A stretch of 64,000 bases of DNA from Nocardia sp. NRRL S-836. GTDB lineage: Bacteria; Actinomycetota; Actinomycetes; Mycobacteriales; Pseudonocardiaceae. The notes beneath the pieces are model-generated. The model saw nothing but the letters and a program-made list of their open reading frames with translations, was not told the DNA's origin and did no database searches. The DNA is taken from NCBI RefSeq assembly GCF_001279525.1, contig NZ_LGDY01000091.1, positions 744,001 through 808,000 on the forward strand, given 5' to 3'. Shown one piece after another: positions 33,101 through 42,400 of this stretch (position 1 is the first letter of the stretch; every line of letters begins with the position of its first letter). The position numbers and the translations under genes are program-made.

Positions 33101-33658
33101 TTGCCGCGGCTCACCGACGCGCGCAAGGAGCTCCGGCGTGCGCAGATCACCGAGGCGGCGGTGCGCTGCTTCGGGCGCAGCGGCCTGGAGCGCACGTCGA
33201 TCGCCGACATCACGGCCGAGTCGGGGCTGTCGACCGGATCGATCTACGCGCACTACCGCAGCAAGGCCGACCTGGTCCAGGCCGCCGCCCGCGCCACGCT
33301 GGCCAAGCGCGCGGAGGTGCTCGGTGAGTACGCCCGGAACGAGAACCCGCCGAGTCCCGACGACCTGCTCGCCCGCATGACCGGCGCCATCGACCCGGTC
33401 GAGGCCCGGTTCGGTGTGCAGATCTGGGCCGAGGCGACGACCGATCCGGTGATCGGCCGCATCGTCACGGACATGATCGACCAGCTGCGCGCGATGGTGC
33501 ACGACTGCACCACGGCGTGGCTGGTCAAGGCCGAGGGCGGCGACCCGGCCACCGCTCGGGAGCAGGCCGCCCCGGTCGCGGGCCGGGTGATCGCGCTCTA
33601 CCTCGCCGCACTGCTCCAAGCCGCGTTGCGACCACCCACCGAGGAGACCACGGCATGA
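33101..33658 (+). CDS. TetR-family regulator
   Basis: A 185-residue regulator. TTG 33101 is chosen because GGAGG lies 5 nt upstream. The helix-turn-helix (residues about 10-57) is QITEAAVRCFGRSGLERTSIADITAESGLSTGSIYAHYRSKADL, with the typical S-I-Y-x-H-Y recognition helix. The C-terminal helices form the ligand and dimer part. Its start lies 22 bp after a 35-bp palindrome, and its stop overlaps the aldo/keto reductase by 4 bp, so the two form an autoregulated operon that senses some small molecule handled by the reductase (inference). Confidence 0.88.
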   Translation: MPRLTDARKELRRAQITEAAVRCFGRSGLERTSIADITAESGLSTGSIYAHYRSKADLVQAAARATLAKRAEVLGEYARNENPPSPDDLLARMTGAIDPVEARFGVQIWAEATTDPVIGRIVTDMIDQLRAMVHDCTTAWLVKAEGGDPATAREQAAPVAGRVIALYLAALLQAALRPPTEETTA

Positions 33659-34548
33659 CGACCCCGACCGGCACGTTGCACGACCGCACCGTCCACCGCG
33701 TGGGCTACGGCGCGATGCAGCTCGAACGCCTGCACGACCGGCGTGAGGAGGCCGTGGCGCTGCTGCGGCGGGCGGTCGAGCTGGGCGTGGACCACGTCGA
33801 CACCGCCGAGTTCTACGGCAACGGGTTCGTCAACGGGGTGATCCGCGAGGCGCTGCGGCCCGGCGACGGCGTTCTGGTCGTCACCAAGGTCGGCGCCGAC
33901 CCCGACCCCGCGGGACCGCTGCCGCTGCGGCTCGCGCAGCGCCCCGAACAGCTGCGGGCCAGCGTCGAGAACAACCTGCGCGGCCTGGGCACTGACCGCC
34001 TCGACGTGGTGAACCTCCGCCGTGTGGACACCGGCCCCGGCCTGCGTGCGGAGGGCGACCAGGTGGTCGGCCTCGACGACCAGCTCGACGTGCTGACCGC
34101 TCTGCGCGACGAGGGCAAGATCGGTGCGATCGGGCTGAGCAGCGTGAGCCTCGACGTGCTGCGCAGGGCCCTGCCCGCCGGAATCGCGTGCGTCCAGAAC
34201 GCCTACAGCCTCGTCTCCCGCGAGGACGAGGACCTGCTGCGGCTGTGCGTGGCCGAGGGCATCGCCTGGGTGCCCTTCTTCCCGCTCGGCGGGGCGTTCC
34301 CCGGTCTGCCCAAGGTGACCGACGAACCCGCGGTGCACGCCGTCGCGGAGTCGCTGGGGATCACGCCCTCCCAGGTCGGCCTCGCCTGGCTGCTGCACCA
34401 CGCGCCGAACGTGCTGCTCATCCCCGGCACGGCCGACGCCGCCCACCTCGAAGCCAACGTGGCGGCCGGTGACATCGCCCTCGACGCCGCGACGCTCGCC
34501 ACCCTCGACGCCGTCGAGTCCCGCTCCGGTGAGCTCCACCTCGGATGA
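33655..34548 (+). CDS. Aldo/keto reductase
   Basis: A 297-residue NADPH-dependent TIM-barrel reductase. The active-site Asp and Tyr lie in DTAEFYG, Lys in VVTKVG, and the cofactor loop near the C-terminus in LLIPGTADAAHLEAN. The position that is His in most members (the end of the fourth strand) reads LDVVNLRRVD, so Arg stands there, as in some actinobacterial subfamilies. ATGA overlap with tetR. Likely reduces an aldehyde or ketone; substrate unknown. Confidence 0.88.
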   Translation: MTTPTGTLHDRTVHRVGYGAMQLERLHDRREEAVALLRRAVELGVDHVDTAEFYGNGFVNGVIREALRPGDGVLVVTKVGADPDPAGPLPLRLAQRPEQLRASVENNLRGLGTDRLDVVNLRRVDTGPGLRAEGDQVVGLDDQLDVLTALRDEGKIGAIGLSSVSLDVLRRALPAGIACVQNAYSLVSREDEDLLRLCVAEGIAWVPFFPLGGAFPGLPKVTDEPAVHAVAESLGITPSQVGLAWLLHHAPNVLLIPGTADAAHLEANVAAGDIALDAATLATLDAVESRSGELHLG

Positions 34549-34566
34549 CGAACGGCAGGGCACTCC

Positions 34567-34686
34567 GTGAAGGCTGTGCTCCACCACGACAACGACGGTG
34601 GCAAGCCGCTCGACCGCACCGCCGACGCGCACCGGGCGGTCGAGAACGGCGCTGTCGGCAAGGCGCTCATCGACGTCACGGCGTGA
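34567..34686 (+). pseudogene. C-terminal remnant of a quinone oxidoreductase/zinc-type alcohol dehydrogenase
   Basis: A 39-codon frame from GTG 34567 encodes a peptide that ends in the last helix and strand of MDR-superfamily enzymes: PLDRTADAHRAVENG followed by GKALIDV. No catalytic or NADP-binding part exists. It lies 18 bp behind the aldo/keto reductase and may be all that is left of a third operon gene. Confidence 0.55.
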
Positions 34687-34777
34687 CCGGCACACGTGCC
34701 GATCCCGTTGGGGCCCTTCGACACCTCGATGTGCTCCAGGCCACCGCGCCCGTCAGGATCGCGTCAAGGTGGGCGCT

Positions 34778-34815
34778 GCGCGTGTCAGGGTCGCGTCGCG
34801 GGCCCTGACACGCGC
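34778..34815. promoter_or_regulatory. 13-bp inverted repeat upstream of lysA
   Basis: GCGCGTGTCAGGG (34778-34790) pairs exactly with 34803-34815 across 12 nt, ending 24 bp before the lysA ATG. A related copy of the GTCAGG-TCGCGTC pattern occurs 30 bp upstream (34752 on). There is no U-run, so an operator for a repressor is more likely than an attenuator, but both fit. Confidence 0.5.
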
Positions 34816-34839
34816 CGGTGACCGGCGTGCAATCGAGGC

Positions 34840-36153
34840 ATGACACTCGCGGAGTTGCTGCCCAGCACCGGATGCACCACCGAACCGGTGCTGGAACGGG
34901 GTCTGTGGCCGGACGGGACCCGTCTCGACGGCGCCGGCCTCGTCCTCGGTGGGGTTCCTGCGGCCCGTCTCGCCGCCCAGTTCGGCACGCCGTGCCAGGT
35001 GCTCGACGAGTCGACGGTCCGGTCCAGGGCACGGGCGTTCGTCGCGGCGTTGCCGGAGGCGGAGGTGGTGTTCGCGGGGAAGTCGTTGCCGTGCCCCGAG
35101 GTCTACCGGTGGACGGCCGCGGAAGGGCTGTCGCTGGACGTGTCGTCCGCGGGGGAGCTGGCGCTGGCCCGGATGGCCGGTGTGCCGGGATCGCGCATCG
35201 TCCTGCACGGCAACGTGAAGACCGGCGAGGATCTCAAGGCCGCGCTGGCGCACGGGGTGTCGCGGATCGTCGTCGACTCGTTCGACGAGATCGCCCAGCT
35301 CGGCGCGCTGGCCCGGCACGGGCAGGAGGTGCTGGTCCGGGTGACGCCGGGCGTGGACGCGCACACCCACGCGGCGATCGCGACCGGCGTGGAGGACCAG
35401 AAGTTCGGGTTCTCACTGGCCTCCGGCGCGGCGCTGGAGGCGGTGCTGCGGGTGGTGGAGCAGCCGTCGCTGCGGCTCGCCGGGCTCCATTGCCACATCG
35501 GGTCGCAGGTGCGGCACGTCGCGGCGTACGAGGAGACCGTGCGGCGGATGGTCGGCCTGATCGCCGCGTGCGGGGTGCGGATCGAGCAGCTCGACCTGGG
35601 CGGTGGGTTCTGCGCGCCGTACCTGCCGGGGGAGTCGTCGTTCGACCTGGCCGGGTTCGCGCACCGGGTGCGGGTGGCGTTGAACTACGAGTGCGCGGTG
35701 CGCCGGGTGCCGGTGCCGAAGGTGCTCATCGAGCCGGGGCGGTCGATCGTCGCGAACGCCGGGGTGACGTTGTACCGGGTGTGCGCGGTGAAGCAGGGCG
35801 CTTCCAGGACGTTCGTGGCCGTGGACGGCGGGATGAGCGACAACCCGCGACCGGCGCTGTACGGCGCGAAGTACGCGGTGCGGCTCGTGGGACGGGGCGG
35901 GCGCCAGGCGCCGGTCACCGTGGTGGGGCGGCATTGCGAGGCCGGTGACGTGCTGGCGTCCGACGTGCCGCTGCCCGCGGACGTGCACGCCGGTGACCTG
36001 CTGGCCGTCCCGGCGACGGGCGCCTACCACCACGCGCTGGCGTCGAACTACAACCAGGTCGGCCGGCCGCCGGTCGTCGCGGTGCGCGACGGGGTGGCGC
36101 GGATCGTCGTGCGGCGGGAGACCGAAGAGGACCTGCTGCGCCGTTATGATTAA
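34840..36153 (+). CDS. lysA: Diaminopimelate decarboxylase
   Basis: A 437-residue PLP enzyme of the alanine-racemase-fold decarboxylases. The PLP-binding Lys81 is in VFAGKSLPC; GLHCHIGSQ and EPGRSIVANAG are the phosphate-binding and substrate segments, and HCEAGDVL with the closing GAYHHALASNYN supply the second-subunit residues. It converts meso-diaminopimelate to L-lysine. The first 30 residues are an extension common in actinomycetes. An inverted repeat ends 24 bp before the ATG. Because it stands alone and not with argS-hom-thrC, a role in a specialised pathway or as a second copy is possible. Confidence 0.88.
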   Translation: MTLAELLPSTGCTTEPVLERGLWPDGTRLDGAGLVLGGVPAARLAAQFGTPCQVLDESTVRSRARAFVAALPEAEVVFAGKSLPCPEVYRWTAAEGLSLDVSSAGELALARMAGVPGSRIVLHGNVKTGEDLKAALAHGVSRIVVDSFDEIAQLGALARHGQEVLVRVTPGVDAHTHAAIATGVEDQKFGFSLASGAALEAVLRVVEQPSLRLAGLHCHIGSQVRHVAAYEETVRRMVGLIAACGVRIEQLDLGGGFCAPYLPGESSFDLAGFAHRVRVALNYECAVRRVPVPKVLIEPGRSIVANAGVTLYRVCAVKQGASRTFVAVDGGMSDNPRPALYGAKYAVRLVGRGGRQAPVTVVGRHCEAGDVLASDVPLPADVHAGDLLAVPATGAYHHALASNYNQVGRPPVVAVRDGVARIVVRRETEEDLLRRYD

Positions 36154-36161
36154 GTGGAGGC

Positions 36162-36473
36162 ATGGACTTGGGAACGGTGGTCGCCGAGCGGCGGATCGAA
36201 GCTGTGGCGCAGGACGGAACGCGGTTCGAGGTGGTGGTCAGGCTCGGCACCCCGCGGCCCGACCCGTTGAGCAGCAACGGCGACTGGCTCTGTCCACACC
36301 AGATCGCCGGCCTCGGCTCCGAGGAGGTCGCCGGCGCGTACGGCGTGGACTCGTTGCAGGCGCTGCTGCTCAGCGTCTACTCGGTGCGGGTGAAGCTGGC
36401 TGAGTCGGGCGTGACCCTGGACTGGCTGGGCATGCCCGAGCTCGGCCTGACCGTCGAACCGGCGCTGCGCTAG
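36162..36473 (+). CDS. Hypothetical protein, 103 aa
   Basis: A small soluble protein beginning 8 bp after lysA. It alternates strands and one helix: RIEAVAQDGTRFEVVVRLGTPRP, then GDWLCPHQIAGLG, a LQALLLSVYSVRVKL helix, and a hydrophobic end. This matches short actinobacterial proteins of the DUF6968 type as far as I can tell by eye. Function unknown. Its stop overlaps the convergent sphingomyelinase-like stop by 4 bp. Confidence 0.65.
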   Translation: MDLGTVVAERRIEAVAQDGTRFEVVVRLGTPRPDPLSSNGDWLCPHQIAGLGSEEVAGAYGVDSLQALLLSVYSVRVKLAESGVTLDWLGMPELGLTVEPALR

Positions 36474-37399
36474 GCGGCGAACACCGGGTAGTGGTCGGAC
36501 AGGTCGGTGTAGGTGTACCTGCGCCCCCACGACCAGATCGTCCACTCCGGACTCTTCACCCGCCGGGTCTCGTTGACCAGCGCCGGTCCCTGCACGGTGA
36601 GCACGTAGTCGAGGTGCTCGGAGGCGTACTCCGGCCCGTACTGGTCGCGGCAGACGCTGTTGTCCGCGCAGTCCCACGAGAACGGGTGCCCGGTGAACAC
36701 CGGCGTCCGCACCCCCAGCTCGGCGACCATGCCGGCGAACTCGGCGCCGGCGCGGACGACGTTGAGGTCGCCCGCGATGTACACCGGCTCGGTCGCGGGG
36801 ATGTTCCGGCCCGCCAGGAACGCCCTGATCTCGGCCCGCTGCCGAGCCCGGTACCCGCCCGGCGCGCTGGTGCAGGCAGAGTCCTCCGCCTGCATGTGCG
36901 TGCCGACCACGTGCAGCGGCCCGTCCGGCGACTCGATCCGCACGTACGCGAACCCCTTGTTGGACAACGCGTCCGCGCCGCACGCGTCGCGGTAGACGTG
37001 CTGAACCCTCGTGGTGATCGGCCAGCGGCTCAGCACCGCCACCCCGCCGTCCTCCGGCGTCTCGTCGCGGTAGGCGCCACCGGTCGCGTCCCACCCGGCG
37101 CGGCCGCGGCCCACCACCGGCGTCTGGTGCGGGTAGGTGTCGCGCAGGTTGGCCAAGAGGCGGTCGGAGGCGGCGTTGTCGAAGGCCTCGTTCAGCACCA
37201 CCACGTCCTGACCGGCCAGCACGCCGGTGCTGTCGATCAGGTCGGCGCGGGTGAGCTGGCCCCAGTTGGGGTAGAGGTTCCGCGACAGCATGAACACGTT
37301 GTAGGTGGCGATCTTCGGGGCGGCGGCGGCCGGGGCGGCGGCAGCGGGTGCGGCGGAGATCGTCAGCACGACGGCGGCGGCGAGCGTGAGCAGGCGCAT
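36470..37399 (-). CDS. Secreted sphingomyelinase C-like phosphodiesterase (EEP fold)
   Basis: A 309-residue exported enzyme of the endonuclease/exonuclease/phosphatase superfamily. The signal peptide (MRLLTLAAAVVLTIS, Ala-rich) is followed by KIATYNVFML with the metal-site Asn, an NEAFDN segment with the metal-binding Glu, GTHMQAED, a GDLNVVR catalytic Asp/Asn pair, and SDHYPVFA with the closing Asp-His pair. Spacing and the HLDYVLT block fit bacterial neutral sphingomyelinases. It would hydrolyse sphingomyelin or related phosphodiesters outside the cell. Start ATG 37399. Confidence 0.85.
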   Translation of the reverse strand: MRLLTLAAAVVLTISAAPAAAAPAAAAPKIATYNVFMLSRNLYPNWGQLTRADLIDSTGVLAGQDVVVLNEAFDNAASDRLLANLRDTYPHQTPVVGRGRAGWDATGGAYRDETPEDGGVAVLSRWPITTRVQHVYRDACGADALSNKGFAYVRIESPDGPLHVVGTHMQAEDSACTSAPGGYRARQRAEIRAFLAGRNIPATEPVYIAGDLNVVRAGAEFAGMVAELGVRTPVFTGHPFSWDCADNSVCRDQYGPEYASEHLDYVLTVQGPALVNETRRVKSPEWTIWSWGRRYTYTDLSDHYPVFAA

Positions 37400-37505
37400 G
37401 AGGCCCGATCGTGCAGGACGTGAAACTCCCTCACAACCAACAGCGCATGGCCCGATGGTGTCGTATCGATCAAGCCCTGTCGCCGGCCTGGCTGTATCCC
37501 AGGTT

Positions 37506-37545
37506 CGGCTGGACGAGACGATCAGGTGGCAGTCTCGTCCAGCCG
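37506..37545 (-). terminator. 14-bp hairpin at the end of the DISARM-like operon
   Basis: CGGCTGGACGAGAC (37506-37519) pairs perfectly with 37532-37545 around 12 nt. It begins 17 bp beyond the drmB-like stop on the minus strand and marks the 3' end of the operon. No T-run, as is usual in high-GC actinomycetes. Confidence 0.65.
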
Positions 37546-37562
37546 GGATCTCGCTCAGTTGC

Positions 37563-39443
37563 TCACGGGCGCCAGAAGGCACGCCACCTCGGTTCGGATG
37601 AAGCGATGGGATGATCTGCCAATGGAGGCAAGGTGCCGAAGAGCTTGTTGCGGTCCAGTTCCGTGTTGAAGCGTTCGCATGCGACTTCGCTGGTGTAAAG
37701 GCATGCTGCACATGCGCCGCCGAACGATCGACGACATGGTGGGTCGAACACACAACGGGGATCAGCGTCGAGTTCGGTCAATGCGGCATCGAGGTCGTAC
37801 CGGAACACGTGCTCGATACCGCCGAGAGTGAACTCGTGACGGGCATTGGCGTAGACGAGGAAAGCAGCCGCGGTGGGAAAGAGGTATTCGGCCAGCGAGT
37901 CGATGTGCAGCCCGCAGCGCACGGCTAGCGCCTTCATGAACCGGTGCGACATGGAGTGCACGAGACCAAGCACGGCGGCGGTCAAGGGGTCGTCTGGTGG
38001 GTTGTAGATATCAGTGATCGGTGGGAGGTTCCGCAACAGCCACACGTATGCCGACTCCGCGTTGTGGACGTCCGGGGCAGTGGCTACATCGGAGTCCACG
38101 AGCCATCCGACGACGGCCTGTGGATCGATGCGAACGAGCATCGCTTCCGTGGTCATCGTACGGCCGTACATCGGAAACTTCGTCGACCGTCCGCTGGGGA
38201 AGAAGTTGAACCCGGTCGGAACTGGACCGCGGCGGGTCTGCTGTTCATGAGTCGGCGAAAGCCTGGTGTAGCCGGCCACGATGTGCGCGACCGGCAGCTT
38301 CTGCAGCAGTGTGATCTCAGCGAACTGATACTTCTTCAGCAGGTCTTGATATCGCCGGTAGGTGGTGAGCAGCTCTGTGCTCGGGGCGTGTTTGATCAGG
38401 TCCTCTATCTTGATCGGCTCTGCGACGCGTGCGCGGGCAAGTGCCAACGCCTCGTCCCCCACGGCCTCCAATCGTGTTTCGTCGAGCTTGAGCTCATCGA
38501 CAGACTCACGCCAACGGTTGACGGTGGTGACCTGCCGCAGCTGGTGGTCGATCAGTTGTTGGTACAGCGGGTGGTCCTCGGCGATGTTGAGTGCAGCCGC
38601 TGCTGTTCTGACCTTCGTTTCCGGATCACTGTCATTAGAGCCGTCGCTCGCGGCGTCGCTGAGCGCCTTCAGTCCAGGCTGCACCGATCCGATCAGTTGC
38701 CCGATCGCGGCGGCACGGACATCCGTGGAAGCCAAAGCGCTGTAGGTGGTGCGGTCTGGCGGATTGAGCACCGTGAGGTGCTGCGGGTAGTGCGCGGAGG
38801 TCTGCGCAACGCGGATCACCCGCACCCGGCCGCTGCGGCAGCGGGGACAGAACTTGAGCACCGGCGTGTCGGAACGACTACGACACTTGGAGCAATTCCA
38901 GAACCATTGAGCCACTTGGAACTGCGAGGTGTTCTTCAAAATCATCGGGGCGTGGCAGTTCCGGACGCACAACGGAGGGCTCAGCTCGCGCAGCAGCCCG
39001 CAGTTGTGGATCTCGGCCCATTGGAACTGCGGCAGTTTGCCGTGTCCTCGTGGACACGAGGGAATTGGGTCTCTGGAGCCGATGACCTCGAAATGCTCGC
39101 AACTGCGGCAGCGGAAGGTGTTCGGAAACCGCTCAGCAGTGACGCCGTCGACGGTGACCAGCTGGTACATGCCGCGGTCGACGAGGTCGAGCTCCGTGTA
39201 CCCGGAGCCGGCGGAGGCTCCTGCCGCGGCGGTGCGGTGTCGCGCGAAGGGCCGGACGAGTCGTCGAAGCTGGGGAGCGACCCATTCCTCCGGTACGTCG
39301 AGCGAGTTCAACTGCGCCGGTTCGTGGCCAACGACGGTGATCTTTCGGTGTCCCCACTGGTAAGGCTGCCTCGGCAGATGGCTCCACAGCACCTGCGTGG
39401 TCGACCGGAAGAGTTCTTCAGTGCTCACAGCAGCAGTCCTCAC
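37563..39443 (-). CDS. drmB: DrmB-like DUF1998 zinc protein of a DISARM-related system
   Basis: A 626-residue protein. The first 100 residues are a basic strand-rich domain. Several zinc knuckles follow: CRSC at about 110 with CPRGH, NCGLL and CVRNCH, then CSKC and CPRC around 190-215. The C-terminal ~180 residues fit the DUF1998 domain: HSMSHRFMKALAVRCGL, and a CVFDPPC...CAACLY...ERFNTELDR cysteine cluster at about 562-597. DrmB with DrmA forms the core DISARM complex, which loads on phage DNA. It follows drmA-like with a GTGA overlap; GTG 39428, with GAGGA upstream, is an alternative start. Codons are visibly richer in A/T than the flanking genes. The plus-strand frames here are not coding. 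Confidence 0.8.
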   Translation of the reverse strand: MRTAAVSTEELFRSTTQVLWSHLPRQPYQWGHRKITVVGHEPAQLNSLDVPEEWVAPQLRRLVRPFARHRTAAAGASAGSGYTELDLVDRGMYQLVTVDGVTAERFPNTFRCRSCEHFEVIGSRDPIPSCPRGHGKLPQFQWAEIHNCGLLRELSPPLCVRNCHAPMILKNTSQFQVAQWFWNCSKCRSRSDTPVLKFCPRCRSGRVRVIRVAQTSAHYPQHLTVLNPPDRTTYSALASTDVRAAAIGQLIGSVQPGLKALSDAASDGSNDSDPETKVRTAAAALNIAEDHPLYQQLIDHQLRQVTTVNRWRESVDELKLDETRLEAVGDEALALARARVAEPIKIEDLIKHAPSTELLTTYRRYQDLLKKYQFAEITLLQKLPVAHIVAGYTRLSPTHEQQTRRGPVPTGFNFFPSGRSTKFPMYGRTMTTEAMLVRIDPQAVVGWLVDSDVATAPDVHNAESAYVWLLRNLPPITDIYNPPDDPLTAAVLGLVHSMSHRFMKALAVRCGLHIDSLAEYLFPTAAAFLVYANARHEFTLGGIEHVFRYDLDAALTELDADPRCVFDPPCRRSFGGACAACLYTSEVACERFNTELDRNKLFGTLPPLADHPIASSEPRWRAFWRP

Positions 39444-42400
39444 ACATACCCGATGATGGCGATCGGAGCTTCGATGTCGCGGAGCGACCGAGGCACCGGC
39501 GGACGGAGCAGGTCGGCCGTCCGACGGTTCGCGCCGGTGCCGACCGGTAGGCGGATCAAGGTGTTGTCGACGAACTCCCTGACGGCCTCCCGATGTCGGT
39601 CGTGGTACGGGTTGCTCGCGTCCAATCCAAGTCCGGTGTTCAAATCGGTGATCAGCTTGTCCGGCCTGATGAATCCGCAGGCAACAGCGTCGCGGAATTG
39701 ATCGGCGTTGCCGAGGGAGGACCGTCCCTTGGCCGAGGTCGTCCACGTGCGGTCGTACACCTGGAGCAGCTGGGCCATGAGTGCTGCCGGCAGCGCTCGT
39801 TGCAGCACGGGCAGTGACTCGCGGTTGACCGGTACCTTGCTCACCAGACGATCGAGATAGCTGATCCACTTTGCGTACCAGCGGAACACAGAGGTGTCCC
39901 GGTCGCGAGACGGGTTGAACATGTGCACCACCAGACCGGGATGGGCTCGCCCGACGCGTGCTGTCGCCTGGATGATCTCGGCTGCTTGCGTCGGCGTGCC
40001 CATGAGCACCATGATTCCGAGGCGGTGCGAGTCAAAGCCGTGTCCGATGGCCTTCGTCGCAACGACGAGGCGTGTACGGCGTGCGGGATCTTGTGGCGGG
40101 TTGTTGAGCCTGGACACCGCTTCGCGGATCGCGACGATGTCCTGGCTGCCGGAGATGACTGCCTGGCTCTCCGCGCTGACCAGCAGGTCCCCGACTCGGT
40201 CGTCGTTGATGTACGCCGCCATGTCTTCGTTTCGCAGACAGTAGCCCAGCAGCACCTCGTAGTCGTGCGCGAGCGCTTGGGCGACCACATCGACCACCTG
40301 TTGGTCGTCAGACGGGAGCCCGGCCTTGGCAGCGGTGTCCCCAGGGTCCTTGAGGGCGTCGATCAACCACTCGTTGTGGATCCGGGTGACGTCCGCGCCT
40401 GCGGTGACCATGGTGGTCCCGCGAGGATAGACACCGATGTAGCGGCGCAGCGGATCGTCATGCACGACGTGCGAGAAGAAGCTGGTTTCGCTGTCCGGGC
40501 CGGGTTCGGGAAAGCGTCGGGCCTCCCGCTGGTAGAGGTGGTGAACCTGGTTCTCGTACCCCTCGATCGTTCCCGTAGCTGCGAGGATGTGCAGACGTCG
40601 GTTGCCCAGTTCCTTGCCGATCTGTTGCACGACGGTCTCGTACATGCCGTCGAGAGCGCCAAGACTCTCGTCGAGAAGATGCAGTTCGTCGGTGATTTCG
40701 CACCGCAGGTGCCCGAGGCCCTTCCTGACCGGAACCGTCGCCTGACCGCAGCCGTACACGCTGCACCTTGAAGGATCGACGGTCCAGCCGTGGAGGGTGC
40801 AACGTGCGGCGGCCTGGCCGAAGATGACCTTGAAAGCGGTGTTGTGTGCGACCTGAGCCAACTTGTCGACGGTTCCGACGAGCACCGACGGCGTGTGCCG
40901 GTAGATGTCGTCATCAACCACCCAGAGCGGCAGCGGACCGTACATCGCGCAGCCTCGGTTGATGCACCTGTGCTGCATGACCCAGCGAGTTTCATCGAAG
41001 GCAACCTCGAGCTTCTCGCCCACGCCGGCCGGGTCGCAGACCGGGCAGTGGTCGAGAACTCGGCATCGGGCCGCTTCGGACGGATCGGTGGGGTTGACTC
41101 CCTGTGCCCAAGGAGTTCTCGGAGGCCAATAGCGGTTCGGTGTGGTCGCGCTACCGACGAAGTAGCCGATGCCGAACGGGGTACCGCGACGCAGGTCATC
41201 CTCGCCACGTCGAACGAGCTCTGCTGCGAAGACGGCTGCGGCAAAGCGTTCGGTCTGCTGAGCGGCGAGCAGGCGCAAGGGGAAACGCGCCCACACCGTG
41301 ACGCCGTCCAGGTCGCCGCGCAGCCGGGCGTAGAACAGGTGAACCAGTGCAACAGCGGTGAAGCCCTCTGTTTTGCCCCCGCCGGGCGGAACAGCGAGGA
41401 TCTGCACGTCGTCGTTCAAGTCCGGGTCGGCGACCGATGGCAGGCAGCCGATGATCCAGGCGATCTGGAAGGGAAACCAGCTGGTGAACTTCTTGTTGTT
41501 CTCGGCGAGCCTCTGCATCGACCTGTTCATCAGCACGAAGGCTCGCTGGAGTTCGGGGTCGCGGGTCAGCGCTGCGAGCCCGGTTTGCAACCAGTGCACC
41601 TCTCGGCGGGCTGCGGCGGCATCGCTGTCCGCCGCCGCTCGGGCTTCCTCGGACCACATCCGTTCTGCTTGACGTTCGTTGAGCGCCTTGGTTGACCAAT
41701 GCGCATTCACCCAGGCCGCATGCAGATCGACCATGGCGGTCGCTGCCGACACCGGCTCGTCTATGAAGGCCGAGAACGAGGTGTCCACCCCCGCTGCACC
41801 AGGGTGTACGCGGCCAGTGGTCGACACAGCGCCGTAACCGGTGCGAAGCGTCGTCAAGCCGGTTTTCGCGTCGAAGTCCACTTCGACCGGGCAGGCCTGT
41901 CCAAACGCTTCGACCGTGCGGTCGTAACGATGTGAGCGGACGACCTGCTCCAGGGTGTAGACGTCGAGCGGCGCCGGCGTTGTGACTGCGAACTTCACCT
42001 CGTAAATCTTCGTGTCGAGGTGGTTGCGGTCGAACAGAACCTGACAGGCCTTGTCGGCGAACTGCGCCTCGTCGGTTGGCGACGTGTTCACCACGGTGAT
42101 CATCAAATCGCGCCCGTGGTCGGTCGGGGTGATGTCGACGTCGAGCGCCGCGGACAGCCTCGGAAGCACTGTTTCCGAGGCTGGCAGGAGGTTATGCGCC
42201 ACATAGATCGTCCACGCACGAGCATCGGCGAAGTCGATGTCGCGCGGCAACATCCCGTTGTTGAGGCGAGGCCGGTAAAGGTCCGTGCCGGTCGCCGAAC
42301 GCGTCGCCTCGCTGATGGCGGCGGTGATCTTGTCAGCACCGAAGCGGTGGCTGGTCGCACCCTCGGCGATCGAAGTGTGCAGGCGCAACGGTCCTACCGG

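Noticed and set aside
36470..37399. DrmC-like nuclease near the defence operon
   Set aside because: The adjacent gene is a secreted EEP-fold phosphodiesterase with signal peptide and sphingomyelinase motifs, on the far side of a terminator; no HKD (phospholipase D) motif is present.
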